Source: Pseudomonas simiae (GTDB lineage Bacteria; Pseudomonadota; Gammaproteobacteria; Pseudomonadales; Pseudomonadaceae). From it: 64,000 nucleotides of DNA. The stretch spans positions 248,001-312,000 of the forward strand of contig NZ_FOKB01000002.1 of assembly GCF_900111895.1 (NCBI RefSeq), read 5' to 3'. Position numbers and translations under genes: made by a program. Below, one piece after another: positions 30,546 through 44,227 of this stretch. The notes beneath the pieces were generated by a model. The model did not search any database, had not been told where the DNA came from, and worked only from the letters and a program-made list of their open reading frames with translations. Position 1 is the first letter of the stretch; every line of letters begins with the position of its first letter.

Positions 30546-31892
30546 GTGTCCCTGATCGCTTCAGACCACTTCCGCATCGTTGTCGGCCTCGGCAAGAGCG
30601 GCATGTCCCTGGTTCGCTTCCTGGCGAGCCGGGGCAAGCCGTTTGCCGTGGCCGACACGCGGGAAAATCCACCGGAGCTGGTCACGCTGCGCCGTGACTA
30701 CCCGCACGTGGAAGTGCGTTGTGGCGAGCTGGATGTCGAGTTTCTGTGCCGTGCCGATGAGCTCTACGTGAGCCCCGGCCTCGCCATCGCGACCCCGGCC
30801 CTGCAAGCCGCCGCCGCCCGTGGTGTGAAACTGTCCGGCGACATCGATCTGTTCGCACGTAACGCGCAGGCGCCGATCGTGGCTATCAGCGGTTCCAACG
30901 CGAAAAGCACCGTGACCACCCTGGTCGGCGAGATGGCGGCTGCGGCCGGTAAACGTGTGGCCGTAGGCGGCAACTTGGGCACGCCGGCACTCGACCTGCT
31001 CAGCGACGACGTCGAGCTGTACGTGATGGAGCTGTCGAGCTTCCAGCTGGAAACCACCCACGACCTCGGCGCCGAAGTGGCCACCGTGTTGAACGTGAGT
31101 GAAGACCACATGGACCGCTACAGCGGCCTGCCGGCCTATCACTTGGCCAAGCACCGGATCTTCCGTGGCGCCAAGCAGGTGGTGGTCAACCGTCAAGATG
31201 CGTTGAGCCGTCCGTTGATGGGCGAGGGCCTGCCGTGCTGGACCTTCGGCCTGGGCAAACCTGATTTCAAGGCCTTCGGTATTCGCGAAGAGAACGGCGA
31301 GAAATACCTGGCCTTCGAATTCCAGAACCTGATGCCGGTGCGCGAGCTGAAAATCCGTGGCGCCCATAACCAGTCCAACGCCCTGGCGGCCTTGGCACTG
31401 GGTCATGCCGTTGGGCTGCCGTTCGACGCCATGTTGTCGGCCCTGCGTACCTTCGGTGGCCTGGAACATCGTTGCCAATGGGTGCGCGATCTTGACGGCG
31501 TCAGCTATTACAACGACTCCAAGGCCACCAATGTCGGTGCGGCCCTGGCGGCCATCGAAGGCCTCGGCGCCGACATCGAAGGCAAGCTGGTGCTGATCGC
31601 CGGTGGCGACGGCAAGGGTGCCGACTTCAAGGACCTTAAAGGCCCGGTTGCCGAACATTGCCGTGCCGTGGTGCTGATGGGGCGCGACTCCGATTTGATC
31701 GCCGCCGCCCTCGGCGACGCGGTGCCGCAAGTGCGCGCCACGTCCCTGGACGACGCCATCGCTCAGTGCAAGGCCCTGGCCCAGCCAGGTGATGCGGTGC
31801 TGCTGTCGCCGGCGTGCGCCAGCTTCGACATGTTCAAGAACTACGAAGAGCGCGGCCAGCTGTTCGCCCGCGCCGTGGAGGCCTTGGCATGA
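30546..31892 (+). CDS. murD: UDP-MurNAc-L-alanine:D-glutamate ligase MurD
   Basis: 448 residues. N-terminal Rossmann-like UDP-binding domain (GLGKSGMSLVRFL), central ATPase with ISGSNAKSTVTTLVGEM (about 115-131) and a C-terminal domain with LSPACASFDMFKNYEERG. The P-loop reads NAKST instead of the common NGKST. It adds D-glutamate to UDP-MurNAc-L-Ala. GTG start 6 nt after the mraY stop; 4-nt overlap with ftsW. Confidence 0.96.
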   Translation: MSLIASDHFRIVVGLGKSGMSLVRFLASRGKPFAVADTRENPPELVTLRRDYPHVEVRCGELDVEFLCRADELYVSPGLAIATPALQAAAARGVKLSGDIDLFARNAQAPIVAISGSNAKSTVTTLVGEMAAAAGKRVAVGGNLGTPALDLLSDDVELYVMELSSFQLETTHDLGAEVATVLNVSEDHMDRYSGLPAYHLAKHRIFRGAKQVVVNRQDALSRPLMGEGLPCWTFGLGKPDFKAFGIREENGEKYLAFEFQNLMPVRELKIRGAHNQSNALAALALGHAVGLPFDAMLSALRTFGGLEHRCQWVRDLDGVSYYNDSKATNVGAALAAIEGLGADIEGKLVLIAGGDGKGADFKDLKGPVAEHCRAVVLMGRDSDLIAAALGDAVPQVRATSLDDAIAQCKALAQPGDAVLLSPACASFDMFKNYEERGQLFARAVEALA

Positions 31893-33112
31893 GTATCGAC
31901 TTTCGGAACATCATCAAGCCCTACCCGTCGCCGATCATCACGGGGCGCGGTATCGACCTCGATTTCCCAATGCTCGCCGGTTGCCTGGCGCTGTTGGGCC
32001 TGGGCCTGGTGATGATCACTTCGGCGTCTTCCGAAGTGGCCGCCGTGCAGTCGGGCAACACCCTGTACATGATGATCCGTCACCTGGTGTACCTGGTGAT
32101 CGGTCTCGGCGCGTGCATCGTCACTATGATGATCCCTATCGCCACCTGGCAGCGCCTGGGTTGGATGATGCTGATCGGTGCGTTCGGCTTGCTGATCATG
32201 GTGATCCTGCCCGGCATCGGACGCGAGGTGAACGGTTCGATGCGCTGGATCGGCTTCGGTGCGTTCAACGTGCAACCGTCGGAAATCGCCAAGGTGTTTG
32301 TGGTGATCTACCTCGCCGGTTACCTCGTACGTCGCCAGAAAGAAGTACGCGAAAGCTGGATGGGCTTCTTCAAGCCGTTCATCGTACTGCTGCCCATGGC
32401 CGGCCTGTTGCTGATGGAGCCCGACTTCGGGGCCACCGTGGTGATGATGGGCGCGGCCGCAGCGATGCTATTCCTGGGGGGCGTCGGTCTGTTCCGTTTC
32501 ACCTTGATGGTGGTGCTGGCCGTGGCCGCTGTGACGGTGCTGGTGCAGGCGCAACCTTACCGGATGGCCCGTCTGATTACCTTTACCGACCCGTGGGCCG
32601 ACCAGTTCGGTTCCGGCTACCAGTTGACCCAGGCGCTGATCGCCTTCGGTCGCGGCGAATGGCTGGGCGTGGGCCTGGGCAACAGCGTGCAGAAGCAGTT
32701 CTACCTGCCGGAAGCGCACACCGACTTCGTGTTCTCGGTACTCGCCGAAGAGCTGGGCGTGGTGGGTTCGCTGTGCACCGTTGCGTTGTTCGTGTTCGTG
32801 TGTGTGCGCGGTATGTACATCGGCTTGTGGGCCGAGAAGGCCAAACAGTATTTCGCCGCCTATGTGGCCTACGGCTTGTCGTTCCTGTGGATCGGCCAGT
32901 TCCTGATCAACATCGGTGTGAACGTCGGCCTGCTGCCGACCAAGGGCCTGACCTTGCCGTTTCTCAGTTACGGCGGCAGTTCGTTGGTGATTTGCTGTGC
33001 GTGCCTGGGCTTGTTGCTGCGCATCGAGTGGGAGAGTCGAACCCACCTGGGCAGCGAAGAGATGGAATTCAGCGAAAGCGATTTTGCCGAGGAGCCACCC
33101 CATGGGCGCTAA
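31889..33112 (+). CDS. ftsW: septal peptidoglycan glycosyltransferase FtsW (SEDS family)
   Basis: 407-residue SEDS protein with about ten membrane helices. It has the conserved GIGREVNGSMRWI loop, KVFVVIYLAGYL, the catalytic-loop region LPEAHTDFVFSVLAEELG and the C-terminal LLPTKGLTLPFLSYGGSS. It polymerises lipid II at the septum with FtsI. The ATG at 31889 overlaps the murD stop by 4 nt. A large alternative frame over the same bases is a codon shadow. The end overlaps murG by 11 nt. Confidence 0.96.
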   Translation: MSIDFRNIIKPYPSPIITGRGIDLDFPMLAGCLALLGLGLVMITSASSEVAAVQSGNTLYMMIRHLVYLVIGLGACIVTMMIPIATWQRLGWMMLIGAFGLLIMVILPGIGREVNGSMRWIGFGAFNVQPSEIAKVFVVIYLAGYLVRRQKEVRESWMGFFKPFIVLLPMAGLLLMEPDFGATVVMMGAAAAMLFLGGVGLFRFTLMVVLAVAAVTVLVQAQPYRMARLITFTDPWADQFGSGYQLTQALIAFGRGEWLGVGLGNSVQKQFYLPEAHTDFVFSVLAEELGVVGSLCTVALFVFVCVRGMYIGLWAEKAKQYFAAYVAYGLSFLWIGQFLINIGVNVGLLPTKGLTLPFLSYGGSSLVICCACLGLLLRIEWESRTHLGSEEMEFSESDFAEEPPHGR

Positions 33113-34164
33113 CGTGCTGATCATGGCGGGTGGCACCGGGGGCCATGTGTTCCCTGCGTTGGCCTGTGCTAGGGAATTCCAGGACCGTGGCTACTCCGTG
33201 CACTGGCTGGGCACGCCGCGTGGCATCGAAAACGAACTGGTGCCGAATGCCGGCTTGCCGCTGCACCTGATCAACGTCACCGGCTTGCGTGGCAAGAGCA
33301 AGTTGTCCCTGCTCAAGGCGCCGTTCGTATTGCTCAAGGCGGTGTGGCAGGCGCGCAAAGTGATTCGTGAACTGAAGCCGGTGTGTGTACTCGGTTTTGG
33401 TGGGTATGTGACCGGTCCTGGTGGTGTCGCCGCCAAGCTCGCCGGTGTACCGGTGATCGTGCACGAGCAGAACGCCGTCGCCGGTACCGCCAACCGCCTG
33501 CTGGTGCCGCTGGCTGCACGGGTGTGCGAGGCGTTTCCGAAGACCTTTGGCGCCTCGGACAAACTGCGTACCACCGGCAACCCGGTGCGCACTGAACTGT
33601 TTATGGGCATCGCCCGTGAAGCACTGGCGGGGCGCAAGGTGCACCTGCTAGTCATGGGCGGCAGCCTGGGCTCCGAGCCGTTGAACAAACTGCTGCCGGA
33701 AGCACTGGCGCAACTCCCTGTGGAATTGCGCCCGGAGGTCTTCCATCAGGCCGGCAAGCACCACGGTGAAGTCACCGCCACGCGTTATCGCGAAGCCGGT
33801 GTCGAGGCGAACGTACAGCCCTTCATCAAAGACATGGCCCATGCCTATGGCTGGGCCGACCTGGTGGTCTGCCGCTCCGGTGCGCTGACCGTCAGTGAAC
33901 TGGCCGCCGCCGGTCTGCCGTCCTTGCTGGTGCCTTTGCCCCACGCGATCGACGATCACCAGACCCGCAACGCCGAATATTTGGCCGGGGAGGGCGCTGC
34001 CTTCCTGCTGCCGCAAAGAACGACTGGCGCCGCCGATTTGGCCGCACGCCTGACCGAGGTTTTGATGCAACCGGAACGACTCAATAGCATGGCGAGCACC
34101 GCAAGCCGCCTGGCCAAACCTGACGCAACCCGCACTGTGGTGGATATCTGCCTGGAGGTGGCCC

Positions 34165-34172
<8 letters not shown>
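33102..34172 (+). CDS. murG: UDP-GlcNAc:undecaprenyl-PP-MurNAc-pentapeptide GlcNAc transferase MurG
   Basis: 356 residues, GT-B fold. N-terminal glycine-rich [36 protein letters not shown], then the donor-binding half with [18 protein letters not shown] and the QTRNAEYL region. This peripheral membrane enzyme converts lipid I to lipid II. The start at 33102 lies 11 nt inside ftsW. It overlaps murC by 8 nt. Confidence 0.97.
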
Positions 34173-36563
<2,391 letters not shown>

Positions 36564-36567
36564 GGAC

Positions 36568-37437
36568 ATGAAAGGCGCATCGCTTCGTCATCAGCCCCCA
36601 CAAGCACCGAGCCGCAAGCCGGTGCCGCGGGGTGCCAGTCGAATGGTGGCTAAAGAGCCGATGTCGGCGCGCCTGCCGAAAGCCAACTTCGGTTTCCTAA
36701 AGGCGCTGTACTGGCCGGTTTTGCTGGTGGTGCTGGGCTTCGGAACCTATGAAGGCGCGCAACGTCTGTTGCCGTATGCCGACCGGCCGATCACCAAGAT
36801 CAGCGTGCAGGGCGACTTGAGCTACATCAGCCAGCAAGCGGTACAGCAGCGCATCGGCCCGTACCTGGCGGCGAGCTTCTTTACCATCGACCTGGCCGGA
36901 ATGCGCTCGGAGCTGGAACAGATGCCATGGATCGCCCACGCCGAAGTCCGCCGCGTATGGCCGGACCAGGTGACGATCCGCCTGGAAGAACAGCTGCCGG
37001 TGGCCCGTTGGGGGGACGAAGCGCTGTTGAACAACCAGGGCCAGGCGTTCACCCCGCGTGAACTGGCGAACTATGAACACCTGCCGCAGCTGTTCGGGCC
37101 GCAGCGGGCACAGCAACAAGTGATGCAGCAGTACCAGGCCTTGAGCCAGATGCTGCGGCCAATGGGCTTCTCCATCGCACGCCTGGAATTGCGTGAACGG
37201 GGCAGTTGGTTTTTGACGACCGGGGCAGGCAGTTCCGGCCCGGGCATCCAGTTGTTGCTGGGACGCGACCGCTTGGTGGAAAAGATGCGCCGCTTCATTG
37301 CCATCTATGACAAGACCTTGAAAGAACAGATTACGAACATTGCGAGCGTCGACCTGCGTTACGCCAACGGCCTTGCCGTCGGCTGGCGTGAACCGGCTGC
37401 GCCCACGGCAGCGCAACCCGCTGTCGCGAAGAATTAA
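36568..37437 (+). CDS. ftsQ: cell division protein FtsQ
   Basis: 289 residues. A basic cytoplasmic tail rich in Pro/Arg, a membrane helix (about 45-65, [19 protein letters not shown]) and a periplasmic POTRA domain ([20 protein letters not shown]), followed by the FtsQ beta domain. It bridges early and late divisome proteins with FtsL/FtsB. The ATG at 36568 has AAGAGG/AAGGA upstream; an in-frame start at 36547 lies inside ddlB and is less likely. Confidence 0.95.
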   Translation: MKGASLRHQPPQAPSRKPVPRGASRMVAKEPMSARLPKANFGFLKALYWPVLLVVLGFGTYEGAQRLLPYADRPITKISVQGDLSYISQQAVQQRIGPYLAASFFTIDLAGMRSELEQMPWIAHAEVRRVWPDQVTIRLEEQLPVARWGDEALLNNQGQAFTPRELANYEHLPQLFGPQRAQQQVMQQYQALSQMLRPMGFSIARLELRERGSWFLTTGAGSSGPGIQLLLGRDRLVEKMRRFIAIYDKTLKEQITNIASVDLRYANGLAVGWREPAAPTAAQPAVAKN

Positions 37438-37452
37438 GAAGAGGCAGGACCC

Positions 37453-38715
37453 ATGGCAAACGTGCAAAGCGGAAAAATGATCGTCGGTCTCGATATCGGC
37501 ACCTCCAAAGTGGTGGCGCTGGTGGGCGAGGTCGGGGAAGACGGCGTCATCGAAATCGTCGGTATTGGCACGCATCCGTCCCGGGGCCTGAAGAAGGGCG
37601 TGGTGGTGAACATCGAGTCCACCGTGCAATCGATCCAGCGCGCCATCGAAGAAGCGCAGCTGATGGCCGGTTGCCGGATCCACTCGGCGTTCGTCGGCGT
37701 GGCGGGCAACCATATCCGCAGCCTGAACTCCCACGGCATCGTGGCGATCCGCGACCGCGAAGTCAGCTCCGCCGACCTTGAGCGCGTCCTCGACGCCGCC
37801 CAGGCCGTGGCGATCCCGGCGGACCAGCGCGTGCTGCACACCCTGCCGCAGGACTACGTGATCGACAACCAGGAAGGCGTTCGCGAGCCTCTGGGCATGT
37901 CGGGGGTACGTCTGGAGGCCAAGGTTCACGTCGTGACTTGCGCCGTCAACGCCGCACAGAACATTGAAAAATGCGTGCGCCGCTGCGGTCTGGAAATCGA
38001 CGACATCATTCTCGAGCAGTTGGCCTCGGCCTACTCGGTACTGACCGACGACGAAAAAGAACTGGGCGTCTGCCTGGTCGACATCGGCGGCGGCACCACC
38101 GACATCGCGATCTTCACCGAGGGTGCGATCCGTCACACCGCCGTGATCCCGATTGCCGGTGACCAGGTGACCAACGACATCGCCATGGCGCTGCGTACAC
38201 CGACCCAGTACGCCGAAGAAATCAAGATCCGCTACGCCTGCGCCCTGGCCAAGTTGGCCGGTGCCGGCGAGACCATCAAGGTGCCGAGCGTGGGTGACCG
38301 TCCACCGCGCGAACTGTCGCGCCAGGCCCTGGCCGAAGTGGTCGAGCCGCGCTACGACGAACTGTTCACCCTGATCCAGGCTGAACTGCGCCGCAGCGGC
38401 TACGAAGACCTGATCCCGGCTGGCATCGTGCTGACCGGTGGTACCTCGAAGATGGAAGGCGCGGTCGAGTTGGCCGAGGAAATCTTCCACATGCCGGTTC
38501 GCCTGGGCGTGCCCCATGGCGTCAAAGGCCTGGGCGACGTGGTACGCAACCCGATTTATTCCACCGGTGTGGGCTTGCTGTTGTACGGGCTGCAAAAGCA
38601 GACCGACGGCATTTCCCTGTCGGGCCCAAGCAACCGTGACAGCTACCGCAGCGACGACGAGGCCAAAGCGCCGTTGTTCGAGCGGTTGCAGGCATGGGTC
38701 AAGGGTAACTTCTAA
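37453..38715 (+). CDS. ftsA: cell division protein FtsA
   Basis: 420-residue actin-like ATPase. Phosphate-1 motif VGLDIGTSKVVALVGE, the SHS2/1C domain region (AFVGVAGNHIRSLNSHGIV), phosphate-2 LVDIGGGTTDIAIF and adenosine motif VLTGGTSKMEGA. It has a C-terminal amphipathic membrane-targeting helix (PLFERLQAWVKGNF). It anchors FtsZ to the membrane. GAAGAGGCAGGA precedes the ATG. Confidence 0.97.
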   Translation: MANVQSGKMIVGLDIGTSKVVALVGEVGEDGVIEIVGIGTHPSRGLKKGVVVNIESTVQSIQRAIEEAQLMAGCRIHSAFVGVAGNHIRSLNSHGIVAIRDREVSSADLERVLDAAQAVAIPADQRVLHTLPQDYVIDNQEGVREPLGMSGVRLEAKVHVVTCAVNAAQNIEKCVRRCGLEIDDIILEQLASAYSVLTDDEKELGVCLVDIGGGTTDIAIFTEGAIRHTAVIPIAGDQVTNDIAMALRTPTQYAEEIKIRYACALAKLAGAGETIKVPSVGDRPPRELSRQALAEVVEPRYDELFTLIQAELRRSGYEDLIPAGIVLTGGTSKMEGAVELAEEIFHMPVRLGVPHGVKGLGDVVRNPIYSTGVGLLLYGLQKQTDGISLSGPSNRDSYRSDDEAKAPLFERLQAWVKGNF

Positions 38716-38789
38716 AGATTTACCGCGACACCGCAGCACCGCAATAAGCAGTAGGCGAAAAAACTAGAGAAAACGAAAGGAGAGGGAAC

Positions 38790-39986
38790 ATGTTCGAACT
38801 CGTAGACAACATCCCCGCAAGCCCGGTCATCAAAGTGATCGGTGTCGGCGGTGGCGGCGGCAACGCTGTCAACCACATGGTCAAGAGCAACATTGAAGGC
38901 GTTGAATTCATTTGCGCCAACACTGATGCCCAGGCGCTGAAAAGCATCGGCGCGCGGACCATCCTGCAATTGGGCACAGCCGTGACCAAAGGCCTCGGCG
39001 CTGGCGCCAACCCGGAAGTCGGCCGTCAAGCCGCGCTGGAAGACCGCGAGCGTATTGCCGAAGTGCTGCAAGGCACCAACATGGTGTTCATCACCACCGG
39101 CATGGGCGGCGGTACCGGTACCGGTGCTGCGCCGATCATTGCCGAAGTGGCCAAGGAAATGGGCATTCTGACGGTGGCTGTCGTGACCCGTCCGTTCCCG
39201 TTCGAAGGTCGCAAGCGCATGCAGATCGCCGACGAAGGCATCCGTCTGCTGTCTGAAAGCGTCGACTCGTTGATCACCATCCCCAACGAGAAGTTGCTGA
39301 CCATCCTGGGCAAGGACGCAAGCTTGCTGTCCGCCTTCGCCAAGGCTGACGATGTACTGGCCGGTGCCGTTCGCGGTATCTCCGACATCATCAAGCGCCC
39401 AGGCATGATCAACGTCGACTTTGCCGACGTCCGTACCGTGATGAGCGAAATGGGCATGGCGATGATGGGCACTGGCTGCGCCAGCGGTCCGAATCGTGCG
39501 CGTGAAGCCACTGAAGCGGCCATCCGCAACCCGTTGCTGGAAGACGTGAACCTGCAAGGTGCACGCGGCATCCTGGTGAATATCACCGCCGGTCCTGACC
39601 TGTCCCTGGGTGAGTACTCCGACGTGGGTAGCATCATCGAAGCCTTCGCTTCCGAGCACGCCATGGTCAAAGTCGGTACCGTGATCGATCCGGACATGCG
39701 CGACGAGCTGCATGTAACCGTGGTTGCGACCGGCCTGGGCGCGAAAATCGAGAAGCCTGTGAAGGTCATCGACAATACCGTCCATACCAACCATGCCAGC
39801 CAGCAAGCTGCCGCTCCAGCGCCTGCGCGCCAGGAACTGCCGTCTGTGAACTACCGTGACCTGGACCGTCCGACCGTGATGCGCAACCAGGCCCAGGCCG
39901 GTGCTGCAGCGTCCCGTAGCCCGAATCCGCAAGATGATCTGGACTACCTGGACATCCCGGCATTCCTGCGTCGTCAGGCCGATTAA
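38790..39986 (+). CDS. ftsZ: cell division GTPase FtsZ
   Basis: 398 residues. Tubulin-like GTPase core with GGGGNAVNHM, the T4 tubulin signature GGGTGTGAAP (about 107-116), the T7 catalytic loop region (NVDFADVRTVM), a variable linker, and the conserved C-terminal FtsA/ZipA-binding tail DYLDIPAFLRRQ. It forms the Z ring. A strong AAAGGAGAGG ribosome site fits high expression. It is separated by 74 bp from ftsA, so an additional internal promoter is possible. Confidence 0.98.
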   Translation: MFELVDNIPASPVIKVIGVGGGGGNAVNHMVKSNIEGVEFICANTDAQALKSIGARTILQLGTAVTKGLGAGANPEVGRQAALEDRERIAEVLQGTNMVFITTGMGGGTGTGAAPIIAEVAKEMGILTVAVVTRPFPFEGRKRMQIADEGIRLLSESVDSLITIPNEKLLTILGKDASLLSAFAKADDVLAGAVRGISDIIKRPGMINVDFADVRTVMSEMGMAMMGTGCASGPNRAREATEAAIRNPLLEDVNLQGARGILVNITAGPDLSLGEYSDVGSIIEAFASEHAMVKVGTVIDPDMRDELHVTVVATGLGAKIEKPVKVIDNTVHTNHASQQAAAPAPARQELPSVNYRDLDRPTVMRNQAQAGAAASRSPNPQDDLDYLDIPAFLRRQAD

Positions 39987-40037
39987 TGGAATGTATCAGG
40001 GCTATGAAGGTGATTGGTGTTCAGCAAAGGTCTGGTC

Positions 40038-40046
40038 TGCTATTAT
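40038..40046 (+). promoter_or_regulatory. extended -10 promoter candidate for lpxC
   Basis: TGCTATTAT (TGn plus TATTAT) lies about 53 bp before the lpxC ATG in the 112-bp ftsZ-lpxC gap. No good -35 hexamer is at standard spacing, as is common for extended -10 promoters. Confidence 0.45.
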
Positions 40047-40062
40047 CGCCAGCCTTTGTTGA

Positions 40063-41010
<948 letters not shown>

Positions 41011-41036
41011 GTAACAACTCTCTTTCTTTCGTTTTG

Positions 41037-41065
41037 AAAGGCCGCCTTCGGGTGGCCTTTTTTTA
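41037..41065 (+). terminator. rho-independent terminator after lpxC
   Basis: AAAGGCCGCC, TTCG tetraloop, GGTGGCC(TTT) and a T7 run. It marks the end of the dcw-lpxC region and also separates it from the convergent GGDEF gene. Confidence 0.92.
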
Positions 41066-41087
41066 TGTGCCGGCTACGACGTTGATC

Positions 41088-42587
41088 CTAGAGTGAGGGG
41101 GGTTGAGCCTCGACAATGCGGTTTCGGCCGCTGTGCTTGGCTTCATACAACGCCTGATCCGCACTCAGTAACAACGCTTCCAGCGACAGCCGGCTACGCT
41201 TGTCCCAGGTGCTCATGCCGATGCTCGCCGTAATCGGTTGCGCATCCCCCGCCACCCTTGGCAAATGCTCGATGCTGCTGCGGATATGCTCGGCGATGAC
41301 CCAGGCACCCTTCGCGTCCGTGTGGGGCAGCACCACCGCGAATTCCTCACCTCCATAACGCGCCGCGAGATCAGCCGGGCGGCGGATATTGGCGCCTATC
41401 ACTTGCGCCACGGTGCGCAATGCCGCGTCTCCACCGTGATGGCCATGGCGGTCGTTAAAGGCTTTGAAGTGGTCGACGTCGATCATCAGCACGGTCAGTG
41501 GTTCGAGCGAGCGTTGCGCGCGGTCCCATTCAAGGCGCAGGCGTTCGTCCAGAATGCGACGGTTGGCCAAGCCGGTCAGGGCGTCGACGGCTGCCAGTTC
41601 TGACAGCACGCGCTCTGCGCGATAACGGCGTCGCAGTTCGCGGCGCAGCATCCAGGTCAGCCATAACAAACCGATACACAGGATGCCAGTGGCGCCACTG
41701 GTCAACAGCGCGGCGCGTTGCCAGCGGGCGAATACATCTTGGCTGGACAGTGCAACCACAACGATCAGCGGTAGCTCACCCACATTGGTGAAGGTGTACA
41801 GGCGTTCCGTGCCGCTGATGGCAGAGATCGCCTGGAAGGTGCCACTGCCTTCACGCAGTATTCGCTTGAAATTCGGTCGCTCGCTCAGGTCCTTGTCGAT
41901 CATGTCGCTTTCGAGCAGCGGCTGCTGGGCCAATAAAAAACCTTGGTTATTAAGCAGGTTGACGCTGCTGCCGTTGCCGATGGTCACGGTGTTGAAGAGC
42001 TGGTCGAAATACGCCAGGCGCATGGTCGCGACCGCAACGCCAGCAAACTCACCGTTGGGCCCCGACACCCGACGGCTGAATGCCATGCGCCAGACCTGGT
42101 CGCAGTCGCAATGAATCTTGAACGGCCGGCTGATATACAAGCCGGCCTGGGCGTCCTTGGTATGCACCTGGAAGTAATCGCGGTTGGCAAAATTGCGTGG
42201 GGTGGGCTGCAGGGTGGAAGAATCGGCGATCACTGTGCCATTGGCATCCAACAACAGCACTTCACCTTTGAAAGGCGCAGCGGTGGACAGGTCAAACTGC
42301 ACCAAATGCTGGATATTCGCGGAAACCTGGGCCAGGTCCTCACGTTGCCTGGCAGCAATCAACCCTTTGAGGGCCAGGTCGTAGAGTTCGACGTTACGCA
42401 GCACGTCGGCATTGATCAACTGCGCAATATTGGTGGTTGAGCGCGTCGCGGCCTGCAGGGTGCTCGCGTGTTCGCGGATCAGCAACACCGCGACGATGAC
42501 CACGATCAGGACGACAGTAAGGCCACTGCCCAGAATCAGAAATAGCTCTGGGCGTGCCGGTAAGCTTCGAACGCGGGGAGGACTCAT
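41088..42587 (-). CDS. diguanylate cyclase with periplasmic Cache domain
   Basis: 499 residues. Membrane helix (about 13-36), periplasmic double-Cache-like sensor (about 37-290, RDYFQVHTKDAQAGLYISRPF), second membrane helix (about 298-318) and a C-terminal GGDEF domain. The active site is GGEEF (about residue 411), preceded by an intact inhibitory site RPAD five residues earlier. This predicts c-di-GMP synthesis from two GTP with product feedback. No EAL domain. The gene is monocistronic and convergent with lpxC. The signal sensed is unknown. Confidence 0.94.
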   Translation of the reverse strand: MSPPRVRSLPARPELFLILGSGLTVVLIVVIVAVLLIREHASTLQAATRSTTNIAQLINADVLRNVELYDLALKGLIAARQREDLAQVSANIQHLVQFDLSTAAPFKGEVLLLDANGTVIADSSTLQPTPRNFANRDYFQVHTKDAQAGLYISRPFKIHCDCDQVWRMAFSRRVSGPNGEFAGVAVATMRLAYFDQLFNTVTIGNGSSVNLLNNQGFLLAQQPLLESDMIDKDLSERPNFKRILREGSGTFQAISAISGTERLYTFTNVGELPLIVVVALSSQDVFARWQRAALLTSGATGILCIGLLWLTWMLRRELRRRYRAERVLSELAAVDALTGLANRRILDERLRLEWDRAQRSLEPLTVLMIDVDHFKAFNDRHGHHGGDAALRTVAQVIGANIRRPADLAARYGGEEFAVVLPHTDAKGAWVIAEHIRSSIEHLPRVAGDAQPITASIGMSTWDKRSRLSLEALLLSADQALYEAKHSGRNRIVEAQPPSL

Positions 42588-42672
42588 CGGGCAGACTTCA
42601 GCGGGACAATACTGGCAGTTTAGATCTACCCGATGAAAATTAAATACCCGATAAAAAAGAAAGATCTGGGTG

Positions 42673-43995
42673 TCAGAACACGTTGATCGGGTAATCGACG
42701 ATCACTCGGTATTCATCCACGTCTCGATCCACCGCCGAGTAGCCGTTGCTGCCGCGATTGGTCGCCCACTGCAGGCGCACGGCCAGGTCTTTGGCTTTGC
42801 CACCCTGTACCACGTACTTGAGGTCGATATCCCGTTCCCAGTGTTTGGCGTCTTTGCCGTCAGCGCTGTACCAGGCGCTATAGCCCCGGCTTTGCGGGTC
42901 GACCTTGGTCAGGTCGGTCTTGCCGCTGATGTAGGACACCGCCGAGGTCAAGCCGGGCAGGCCCAGTCCACCGAAGTTATAGGCGTACTTGAGTTTCCAG
43001 GAACGCTCATTGGGGCCGTTGAAGTCGGAGTATTGCTGTGAGTTGTCCAGGTACACGCTGTCGCCCTGGGCGATGTAGTCGAACGGCGTGTTGCCGTTGA
43101 CCCTCTGGTACGCGGCAGTGACGCTGTGATGGCCGACGTCCACGGTGAAGTGCAGGCTGTAGGTGTTGTTGTCGATATCCCCCAGCAGCGACTGCCCGGT
43201 GTCCTGGGTGTGGTAGTAATGCAGACCGGGGTTGAGACTGATCATCTCGTTCACCACATAGGTGTAGTCCAGGTCGTAGTAGTACTGATTCCACACGTCC
43301 TTGAGTTCGGCGGCGTAGAGGTTGCTGGTCAGCCCGTCGATACCGCTGAACGACACGCCGGCCCAGTTCATGTGCTGGCTGTCCGTGTGCTCGGGCAGCG
43401 CGCCGTAGCTGGTGCCGATGCGACGGTGGCCGCTCTGGTTATAGAGCTTGGTGAAGCTGGCCTGGCCACCTTCGAACATCCAACCGTCGAGGCTGTGGTT
43501 GGTCAGGCTCACGCCACGGAAAGTCTGCGGCAACATGCGGGTCGCGCCGCCGGCAATCACCGGGTTATTGAGGAACAGGTCGCCGGCTTTCAGCTCGGTA
43601 TCGAATGCGCGCATTTTCAAGGTGCCACCGGCCGTCGAGAACGAGCCGGGCGCCTTGCCGTTGCCGCTGCCGTACGGAAGGATGCTGGAGCCATCGGTGC
43701 CGCCACCGCCGTCCAGTTTGAGGCCGAGCATGGCGTGGGCGTCCAGGCCGAAACCGACCGTGCCCGGGGTGTAGCCGGACTCGAAGATGCCGAGAAACCC
43801 CTGGCCCCATTCCTTGCTGTCATCGGTGTGAATATCGCGACGGTCGCGGTTCATGTAGTAGTTGCGGGTGTTGATATTGAGGTGGGCACCTTCGACGAAA
43901 CCGTCGGCGGGGGTGGAGTCTGCCGCGTGGGCAAGGGGGACAATCGTTGCTGCAATCGCGAGGAATAACGGGGTGAACGTCAGCGAGTTCTTCAC
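42673..43995 (-). CDS. OprD family outer-membrane porin
   Basis: 440 residues from a GTG start with AAAGGAG upstream. Signal peptide about 1-25 ([13 protein letters not shown]), then an OprD-type pattern: [19 protein letters not shown] near the N-terminus, repeated Gly/aromatic strands, and a C-terminal Phe (DYPINVF). OprD porins are 18-stranded substrate-specific channels for amino acids, aromatic acids or other small carboxylates; the substrate here is not identifiable. It follows the RND/two-component operon on the same strand but is separated from it by a strong terminator. Confidence 0.93.
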   Translation of the reverse strand: MKNSLTFTPLFLAIAATIVPLAHAADSTPADGFVEGAHLNINTRNYYMNRDRRDIHTDDSKEWGQGFLGIFESGYTPGTVGFGLDAHAMLGLKLDGGGGTDGSSILPYGSGNGKAPGSFSTAGGTLKMRAFDTELKAGDLFLNNPVIAGGATRMLPQTFRGVSLTNHSLDGWMFEGGQASFTKLYNQSGHRRIGTSYGALPEHTDSQHMNWAGVSFSGIDGLTSNLYAAELKDVWNQYYYDLDYTYVVNEMISLNPGLHYYHTQDTGQSLLGDIDNNTYSLHFTVDVGHHSVTAAYQRVNGNTPFDYIAQGDSVYLDNSQQYSDFNGPNERSWKLKYAYNFGGLGLPGLTSAVSYISGKTDLTKVDPQSRGYSAWYSADGKDAKHWERDIDLKYVVQGGKAKDLAVRLQWATNRGSNGYSAVDRDVDEYRVIVDYPINVF

Positions 43996-44061
43996 CGGTG
44001 GAGCTCCTTTGGTCAATCGAAAACGGCCAGTGTCGTTGGGGTGCCTGGCCTTTTTTACGGC

Positions 44062-44090
44062 AAAAAAAAGCCGCTGAAGTCAGCGGCTTT
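44062..44090 (-). terminator. rho-independent terminator after the RND/two-component operon
   Basis: On the minus strand AAAGCCGCTG, ACTT, CAGCGGCTTT is followed by a T8 run. It lies about 170 nt after the sensor-kinase stop and 67 nt before the porin start, so it ends the efflux operon. If transcription starts further upstream it could act as an attenuator in the porin leader. Confidence 0.9.
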
Positions 44091-44227
44091 AAGACAGATT
44101 CCCAGTGTAGAGCCCTGGAAAAAAGTCGAGGGAAATTCGGGTAAGCGGAGACTGCCTTTGCCGTCGCGCTCATCGATGCGTCAAATTAACGCAGGCGAGC
44201 GGTGCGATACAGAGTGTAACAAGATAA

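Noticed and set aside
31789..33120. Alternative-frame open frame (443 codons) over ftsW
   Set aside because: Arg/Pro-rich shadow; the +2-frame ftsW translation has the SEDS motifs and proper overlaps with murD and murG.
36697..38739. Long antisense open frame (680 codons) across ftsQ and ftsA
   Set aside because: It is opposite to two genes with complete family motifs, and its translation is low-complexity His/Gln/Asp-rich, as expected of an antisense shadow in GC-rich DNA.
44051..44056. GGCCAG...CTGGCC plus T6 on the plus strand as a plus-strand terminator
   Set aside because: No plus-strand gene upstream that would need it; its arms are short (6 bp) and the loop is 14 nt.
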